Part shown: piece by piece, positions 50,710 through 55,649 of the stretch
Position numbering within the stretch: position 1 is the stretch's first letter
Layout: every line of letters starts with the position of its first letter
Assembly: GCF_024721265.1 (NCBI RefSeq)
Contig: NZ_JAMXOC010000022.1
Location: 1-55,649, forward strand
From: Ohessyouella blattaphilus
Lineage (GTDB): Bacteria > Bacillota > Clostridia > Lachnospirales > Lachnospiraceae
DNA: 55,649 nucleotides
Reading direction: 5' to 3'
Program-made: the position numbers and the translations under genes
The notes under the pieces: generated by a model
What the model was told of the DNA's origin: nothing
Seen by the model: the letters and a program-made list of their open reading frames with translations, nothing else
The model's database searches: none

Positions 50710-53082
50710 TTATAAATTGCTGTGCGTATTGCGCACGATAATGGCTTCCTGCATTTCTGGAGACAGGTTCACAAACTGGGTGCTATAGCCGGCCACTCTC
50801 ACCAGTAAATCCCGGTACATTTCCGGCTCTTTTTGGGCTTTACGCAAAGTTTCATTGGATACCGTATTAAACTGCACATGAAAAGCTCCCAATGAAAAAT
50901 ACGAACGAATCAAAGCGCCCAGGTTATTAAGTCCTCTATCCGTTTTTAGTAGCTCTTCATTTAGGCGCAGATTCATTAACGTCCCACCAGTATGGACATC
51001 ATGATTGACCTTCGCACTAGAGCGCATGGCGGCTAACGGACTTTCAATATCGCTTCCCGCATAAGGAGAAACCCCTTCCGATAATGGCTCCCCGGCTTTG
51101 CGTCCACAAGGAGTTGCGTCAATTACCCGTCCCGTAGGGATATAATTGGAAATCCCCATAAAGGCTGAGTTAAAGGGCGAACCAAATAAATCACGGTAGC
51201 CCCTGGTGGTTCGGTAATAAGTGTTTGATAGGTAAACCGCAATTTCATCTACGTAATTGTCGTCATTCCCGTACTTGGGCACAGCTTTTACCTTCCCTCG
51301 CAGGGCTTCATATCCTTGCCAATTGGCATCTAGCGCCATATTTAATTCTTCCATAGTTGTTGCTTTCTCTTCAAACACCAGCTTCTTAACTACCGCTAGT
51401 GAATTAGCCGTAACCGCTAAGCCGATACCGGTTAATACCGGTCCCACGTTATAATGGGCGCCGCCGCGACTTAAGTCCACTCCGCGCTCTAGACAATCCT
51501 CTACACACGCCGAAAGGAAGGGCCGGGGAACGATCTCGGTATGTAGCTTCTGGGCCAAAACCGAGGCAATAACAGAGTGGCGAACTAAATTATCTAGCTG
51601 GCGAATAACCGCCGCCTGAAATTGTTCATAGGTTGCAAAACGATTGCTAGGGACTTCTGCTAGTCCCATCTGCTCCCCTGTCATTCGACTTTTGCCCTCA
51701 TTCATGGCATATTCTAGCGCGGCGCTAAAGTTAACATTTACGGCTGAGGTCCATTCCCCAGTCTTGCGAAAATGAGGCACTACACACCCGCAATTATTCC
51801 AGTCTCTAGCATCTTCTGGCTCATACCCTGCCTGCAATAGCATCTGGGTTCCCGCTTGATCATTGTGAATAGCCGGAAAGCCGGTACCAGTTCGTACTAG
51901 TTCAGTAACCGCTCTTAAAAACTGGGCTGGACAATCCGCATGAATACGCACACTTAATCCCGGTTGATGGGTACGGACGCTCTCCGTTGCCGCCAAACAA
52001 ATATAAGAAAGATCGTTGGTCGCATCGAATCCGTCACGGGTCTTCCCACCAACTGTCAGATTTTGAAACTGATTATAGCCGGCAAAAAATCCAGCTGTGT
52101 TCGCCGATATCGTCCAGACCCATTCTGATAGCTTAAGCCACAGCGCTTCTACTAGCTCCTGAGCGGATTCCTTGCTAATTCTATTGTTTTCTATATCCTC
52201 TTGATAATAAGGATACATGTACTGATCAAAACGTCCCAGATTTAACGCCAAAGGATTTTCCGAAATAATTCCCCCAAGCTGGGTAAACCAGACGAACTGT
52301 ACCGCTTCATGAAAGGTTGTCGGTGGCTCGGCTGGGACGTGTTCACAGACGGTAGCAATGGTTTCTAAATCTCGTCTTCTGTCACTGTCTACTTCGTCCT
52401 CTAGTAGCGTGCGAGCTTTCTGGGCATAGCGTTTGCTAAGACAGATAATGCCTTCACTAATCAGGATTTGGGAGCGATAAAAGATGATTTTATCCATATC
52501 CTCTGGTTTGGCAATATCTAAGCTCTGTAAATGCTCCTTCGCCTCTTCGAGAATGCCGGCAAATCCCTTTTTAAAAAGAATATCCTGATAGTCTGGAGTT
52601 ATTTCACCTACCGCTTGCCGCCACTTTGAATCATTGTCGATGATTCCCGAATCTATCACCAGTTTCCTTGATTCTTCCGGGATTTGCGCCAAGAAATGCT
52701 CTTCCAAAGATTGATTCTCCCAATAAGGAAATATCTTTTCCCTTACATATGCTCTTTGGTCATCGGTCATCTCATAGGGATCCTGTGATCTTTTATCAAA
52801 CTGATCCATCTCCCGGTCCACCCAGCGCCAGGAAAATTCTGGTGTTAGAATTCCGCTTCGGCGAAACTTCCCTGCCGTTCCTACCACCAATTCATCGTCG
52901 AAGATTTCTACCGTGAACTCCTGGCAGAAATCATAGAAGGCCTGGGCTCTTCTAATGGCTACCGGCTGTCCTTCCGTACGCTTATGGGACTCCGTATAAA
53001 TCCTCGCTCTCTCAATGCATATTGCCGGTTTCGTATTAATATAGTTTTGCCGTAGCCTCTCTATCCTCGGTGTTATGCTCAT
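50710..53082 (-). CDS. Glycyl radical enzyme of unassigned class
   Basis: A 790-residue glycyl radical enzyme. The radical glycine is in RVAGYSTQFVNLSPEMQE (Gly765), and the thiyl cysteine is Cys433 in WNNCGCVVPH. In glycerol dehydratase, choline lyase and other GRE eliminases the pattern is GCVEP, with Glu two residues after the Cys acting as general base; here that position is Val435. The rest (PGLSVRIHADCP, GVDLSRGGAHYNVGP, GRKAGEPLSEGVSP) is the PflD/eliminase-like fold. Pyruvate formate-lyase is excluded by the lack of the CC pair. The substrate cannot be assigned. ATG 53082 has GGGGGTG upstream, within an inverted repeat. No microcompartment genes are nearby. Confidence 0.9.
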   Translation of the reverse strand: MSITPRIERLRQNYINTKPAICIERARIYTESHKRTEGQPVAIRRAQAFYDFCQEFTVEIFDDELVVGTAGKFRRSGILTPEFSWRWVDREMDQFDKRSQDPYEMTDDQRAYVREKIFPYWENQSLEEHFLAQIPEESRKLVIDSGIIDNDSKWRQAVGEITPDYQDILFKKGFAGILEEAKEHLQSLDIAKPEDMDKIIFYRSQILISEGIICLSKRYAQKARTLLEDEVDSDRRRDLETIATVCEHVPAEPPTTFHEAVQFVWFTQLGGIISENPLALNLGRFDQYMYPYYQEDIENNRISKESAQELVEALWLKLSEWVWTISANTAGFFAGYNQFQNLTVGGKTRDGFDATNDLSYICLAATESVRTHQPGLSVRIHADCPAQFLRAVTELVRTGTGFPAIHNDQAGTQMLLQAGYEPEDARDWNNCGCVVPHFRKTGEWTSAVNVNFSAALEYAMNEGKSRMTGEQMGLAEVPSNRFATYEQFQAAVIRQLDNLVRHSVIASVLAQKLHTEIVPRPFLSACVEDCLERGVDLSRGGAHYNVGPVLTGIGLAVTANSLAVVKKLVFEEKATTMEELNMALDANWQGYEALRGKVKAVPKYGNDDNYVDEIAVYLSNTYYRTTRGYRDLFGSPFNSAFMGISNYIPTGRVIDATPCGRKAGEPLSEGVSPYAGSDIESPLAAMRSSAKVNHDVHTGGTLMNLRLNEELLKTDRGLNNLGALIRSYFSLGAFHVQFNTVSNETLRKAQKEPEMYRDLLVRVAGYSTQFVNLSPEMQEAIIVRNTHSNL

Positions 53083-53087
53083 AAAGA

Positions 53088-53142
53088 CACCCCCTTTGTG
53101 TGCTATAGTGAATTTTGTTCATTATAACATACAAAGAGGGTG
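53088..53142. promoter_or_regulatory. Inverted repeat spanning the glycyl radical enzyme promoter and ribosome binding site
   Basis: On the plus strand CACCCCCTTTGT (53088-53099) and ACAAAGAGGGTG (53131-53142) match as an inverted repeat at 11 of 12 positions with a 31-base spacer. A TATAAT -10 box on the minus strand lies at 53121-53126. One arm overlaps the promoter spacer and the other contains the ribosome binding site. It may be an operator pair. Confidence 0.5.
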
Positions 53143-53146
53143 AATA

Positions 53147-54505
53147 CTATTGTTCTTTGTTTTGTCTATTCTTTTGGTTTGTTTCTAATCGTTTTATGGT
53201 CATAAAGTAACCTATCGCTAAGGGAATACTCGCTCCTACCCAGGCCAAAGGACTGGCCATACTCACACCGGTAAACCCTAGAGGGGCTACGAGAAACAGA
53301 GCTGCTCCTGCTCGCATTATAAGCTCCATAATCCCCGCCACAGTAGGAATCACGCTTTCTCCTAAACCTTGCAAGGTAAAGCGATAGATAAATAGTAGCG
53401 CTAGCGCCCAATACATGGCTCCGTTAATCTGCAGATACGTCTGGGCATAGGATAATACTTGACCCGCGTTTTCACTAACGAAAAAGCCTGCCAGATTATG
53501 ACCAAAGAAAAAGTTAATCGCTCCCGTAACAATACTAAAACTAAGGGAAATTAGGGTACACTGAAAAACCCCTTTCTTGATCCGGTCAATCTTTCCTGCT
53601 CCGTAATTTTGAGCAGCATAGGTACTCATGGTCGCACCAAAGGAATTCATCGGGAGCGTAGCCACTTGATCTACTTTCTGAGCGGCCGTAAAGCCAGCTA
53701 CTGCCGTAGCGCCTAAGCCATTAAGGACAAATTGCAGAAGGACAGCACCAATGGCGATAATCGACATCTGAAAGCCCATGGGAAAGGCCACCCGAGCGTG
53801 CTGCTTAACATCCCAGCCAGTAATCCGAAAATCCTCTCTTTCAAGCTTCAAAATTGGCAACTTCTTTTTAATATACTGCAAACACAATAGCGCTGAAAGT
53901 GCCTGTGAAATAATAGTGGCAAAACCGGCACCCGCTACGCCCATATGAAAGAATAGAATAAATAAAAAGTCTAAACCGATATTAAGTATACAGGCGAATA
54001 TAAGAAAATAAAGCGGTGTCTTGCTATCTCCTAAAGCGCGAATTACGTTTGAAAATAGGTTAAACATAATATTTGCAATCGTACCTGCAAAGATTACAAT
54101 AATATAAGCGTAAGCATGATCAATAATCTCTTCTGGTGTCTGCATTAAGACTAATATCTGTCTGGAAAACACCACCGCTAAGACTGTCAGGACAACGCCG
54201 AGAACCAAACTAATTACGAGACAAGTCGCATAGCTGCGCCTAAGTCCTTTTTCATCTTTGGCGCCAAATCGCTGGGCGATGATTATCGAAAGTCCTGTGG
54301 TAACCCCGATCGCAAATCCTAAAATCAGAAAGCTTAAGCTTCCCGTACTCCCAACCCCAGCTAAAGCATCAACGCCGATGGTACGGCCAACGATCAAGGT
54401 ATCTGCCATACTATAAAATTGCTGAAAAATATTACCGATTAGCAAGGGAATTGTGAAGGACACAATCAGTTTTGCCGGAAAGCCTTTGGTTAAATCTTTT
54501 GTCAT
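53147..54505 (-). CDS. MATE family efflux transporter
   Basis: A 452-residue protein with about 12 transmembrane segments. The start MTKDLTKGFPAKLIVSFTIP followed by LLIGNIFQQFYSMADTLIVG is the DinF/NorM-like MATE N-terminus. Motifs SMADTLIVGRTIG, GVTTGLSIIIAQRFGAK and FPMGFQMSIIAIG are typical. It exchanges cations for drugs or metabolites across the membrane. ATG 54505 has AGGAGGGAC upstream. It lies upstream of the glycyl radical genes with a promoter between; a link to that pathway is only positional. Confidence 0.92.
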   Translation of the reverse strand: MTKDLTKGFPAKLIVSFTIPLLIGNIFQQFYSMADTLIVGRTIGVDALAGVGSTGSLSFLILGFAIGVTTGLSIIIAQRFGAKDEKGLRRSYATCLVISLVLGVVLTVLAVVFSRQILVLMQTPEEIIDHAYAYIIVIFAGTIANIMFNLFSNVIRALGDSKTPLYFLIFACILNIGLDFLFILFFHMGVAGAGFATIISQALSALLCLQYIKKKLPILKLEREDFRITGWDVKQHARVAFPMGFQMSIIAIGAVLLQFVLNGLGATAVAGFTAAQKVDQVATLPMNSFGATMSTYAAQNYGAGKIDRIKKGVFQCTLISLSFSIVTGAINFFFGHNLAGFFVSENAGQVLSYAQTYLQINGAMYWALALLFIYRFTLQGLGESVIPTVAGIMELIMRAGAALFLVAPLGFTGVSMASPLAWVGASIPLAIGYFMTIKRLETNQKNRQNKEQ

Positions 54506-54606
54506 AATTTGTCCCTCCTTTTAGATAAATACAACTTGTTCTAGTATATTACTCTGAGTGAAAAGTGAAATGGAATTTCTTGCAGTGTTTTTGTAGAATT
54601 TTGCCC

Positions 54607-54626
54607 TTAAAGTATGTATACTTTAA
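54607..54626. promoter_or_regulatory. Perfect palindrome in AraC promoter
   Basis: TTAAAGTAT (54607-54615) and ATACTTTAA (54618-54626) are exact inverted copies around GT. It overlaps a TATACT -10 box and lies 26 bases before the AraC start, in the divergent region with the MATE gene, so it may be an operator for autoregulation. Confidence 0.5.
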
Positions 54627-54651
54627 TTATGTTCAGACAGGAGATTTTATA

Positions 54652-55503
54652 ATGAGAACACAAGAATACGATTTAACATATAACGATTTAAACCCTACTT
54701 TTTTGTTTTCGTGCAATCTTGAGCGGGTTGAGGACGAGACGAATTACCACGCCCATGATTTTGTGGAACTCTCCATTATCACGAAAGGAACGGGGGTTTA
54801 TCATATTGACGGCGTAGATTATCCCGTCTCTGCTGGCGATCTTGTCGTCTTTAACCCGGGAACCTACCATAAAAGCCTCGTTACAAACCCGGATTATCAT
54901 ACTACGGAGCACTATATCGGCTTCTCCGATATTCACTTGCGAGGTCAAAAAGCGAACATCCTTATCCTACCGGGGAACGTACCCGTCTACAGCATGAGTG
55001 GTAAGATGAAACAAGAGGTACTTAATATCTGTAATCGAATGGCAAAGGAATCGGCTGCGGCCAGTAGTGGACGGTACTTTCTCTTAAAAGCATATTTAAT
55101 CGAGCTCATCGTCCTCATCCTTCGTGAGGTTGAGGATACGTCCTCTAACCATAAAGGCTACGTATTTGAATCTCCTTATCGCAAATATGTGGTCAGTCAA
55201 ATGATTAATTTCTTTAATGATCATTTCTCGGAAAAAATATCCCTCGACCAGATAGCACAAAATATGTATTTAAGCACTTTTTATTTAGCGAAAATCTTTA
55301 AAAGCGAAACTGGCGATACCCCCATTAACTATCTAATTAACTTACGACTAGAAAAAGCTCGGGAGTTATTAGAAGAAGATAGTTCTGCAAGTATTCAAGA
55401 TATCGCAGAAAAGGTTGGCTATGAAGATGTCTCTCACTTTAGTAAAAGCTTTAAAAAGCATTACGGTATCGCTCCTACTAAGTATCGTTCTGACACTATC
55501 TAA
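54652..55503 (+). CDS. AraC family regulator with cupin domain
   Basis: A 283-residue regulator: N-terminal cupin (about 18-105, HAHDFVELSIITKGTG and VSAGDLVVFNPGTYHKS) and C-terminal AraC double helix-turn-helix (about 185-282, ISLDQIAQNMYLSTFYLAKI, then IAEKVGYEDVSHFSKSFKK). The start ATG 54652 follows CAGGAGATTTT; the longer in-frame reading from 54565 has no such site. It is divergent from the MATE gene and so may control the MATE/glycyl radical locus. A terminator follows. Confidence 0.9.
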   Translation: MRTQEYDLTYNDLNPTFLFSCNLERVEDETNYHAHDFVELSIITKGTGVYHIDGVDYPVSAGDLVVFNPGTYHKSLVTNPDYHTTEHYIGFSDIHLRGQKANILILPGNVPVYSMSGKMKQEVLNICNRMAKESAAASSGRYFLLKAYLIELIVLILREVEDTSSNHKGYVFESPYRKYVVSQMINFFNDHFSEKISLDQIAQNMYLSTFYLAKIFKSETGDTPINYLINLRLEKARELLEEDSSASIQDIAEKVGYEDVSHFSKSFKKHYGIAPTKYRSDTI

Positions 55504-55520
55504 CCAAAATACACCACATA

Positions 55521-55554
55521 AAAACAGGTAAGACTTTTCGTCCTACCTGTTTTT
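55521..55554. terminator. Bidirectional terminator after AraC gene
   Basis: AAAACAGGTA (55521-55530) and TACCTGTTTT (55544-55553) pair, with GAC/GTC continuing inside the loop, and T-runs on both sides. On the minus strand it could also end the rRNA transcript from the right edge. Confidence 0.85.
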
Positions 55555-55630
55555 CGTATATATTATACCTTCAAAACCAGCATACAAGAAACAATAATCA
55601 TCCTGTTCATTTTAAAACCTATCCATTTTT

Positions 55631-55649
55631 GGTCATGCCCTCGACCGAT
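55631..55649 (-). rRNA. 3' end of 23S rRNA (cut by window edge)
   Basis: On the minus strand the edge reads ATCGGTCGAGGGCATGACC. Firmicute 23S rRNA ends with ...TACTAATCGATCGAGGACTTAACC or close variants, so these 19 bases look like its last bases; the rest is outside the window. No 5S rRNA follows between here and the terminator at 55554. Confidence 0.65.

Noticed and set aside
50710-53082. Pyruvate formate-lyase assignment
   Set aside because: The protein has a single catalytic Cys in CGCVVP and the eliminase-type activase, not the CC pair of PFL.
1-55649. CRISPR arrays, insertion sequences and integrons
   Set aside because: No regularly spaced repeats, transposase or integrase genes were found on either strand.

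Overview
The window looks like a chromosomal segment of an anaerobic, low-to-moderate GC Firmicute, probably a Clostridia/Lachnospiraceae-type carbohydrate fermenter. Supporting signs are strong AGGAGG-type ribosome binding sites, lipobox-anchored binding proteins instead of periplasmic ones, many intrinsic terminators, a glycyl radical enzyme with its radical-SAM activase, an FMN alpha-hydroxy-acid dehydrogenase, several sugar ABC transporters, and a TTG-initiated lipoprotein GH5 cellulase. No phage, plasmid, transposon or CRISPR signature was seen. The species cannot be named from the sequence alone.

Layout. 1-1213 (minus): 5' end of thioredoxin reductase and a glycerol-dehydrogenase-type enzyme, divergent from an orphan hybrid histidine kinase (1492-3672). 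3.7-7.7 kb: cold shock protein with a structured leader, two small membrane or zinc-ribbon proteins, VanZ, and a housekeeping run of endonuclease IV, MazG and an aldolase. 7.8-11.4 kb: an AbiE-type toxin-antitoxin pair followed by a PBP2a-like transpeptidase. 11.4-15.3 kb (minus): an ABC exporter with two permeases and a large lipoprotein. 15.4-25.3 kb: a sugar cassette bracketed by two near-identical terminators. It holds an RbsABC-type transporter, a GH3 enzyme with the His-Asp dyad of GH3 phosphorylases, a fusion of a GH78-like (alpha/alpha)6 domain to beta-phosphoglucomutase, and a divergent AraC regulator. 25.3-29.3 kb: an FMN oxidoreductase, small and regulatory genes, and a PadR gene broken by two frameshifts beside its intact membrane partner. 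29.3-33.7 kb (minus): a FtsX-type ABC system with a lipoprotein, divergent from a membrane-anchored XRE regulator. 34.5-40.6 kb: a PF09818 ATPase, an amino-acid ABC importer, tRNA-Trp, small membrane proteins and a GH5 endoglucanase. 40.6-49 kb (minus): maltodextrin genes malE-malF-malG-malQ-lacI-type regulator, then glgP, with a plus-strand structured RNA between the regulator and glgP. 49.2-55.5 kb: a glycyl radical enzyme cluster with activase, XRE-cupin regulator, MATE transporter and AraC regulator. The right edge carries what looks like the last bases of a 23S rRNA on the minus strand.

How the parts fit. Two routes from oligosaccharide to hexose phosphate appear. In the maltodextrin locus MalEFG imports, MalQ rearranges, and GlgP yields alpha-glucose-1-phosphate; a LacI-family repressor site sits just downstream of the malE promoter. 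In the 15-25 kb cassette the GH3 enzyme plausibly yields beta-glucose-1-phosphate by retaining phosphorolysis, and the beta-phosphoglucomutase domain of the next gene would convert it to glucose-6-phosphate. That pairing, the unidentified structured RNA at 43.04-43.34 kb, and a glycyl radical enzyme lacking the usual Glu two residues after its catalytic Cys are the most unusual items. All functions are read from motifs and context without database searches.
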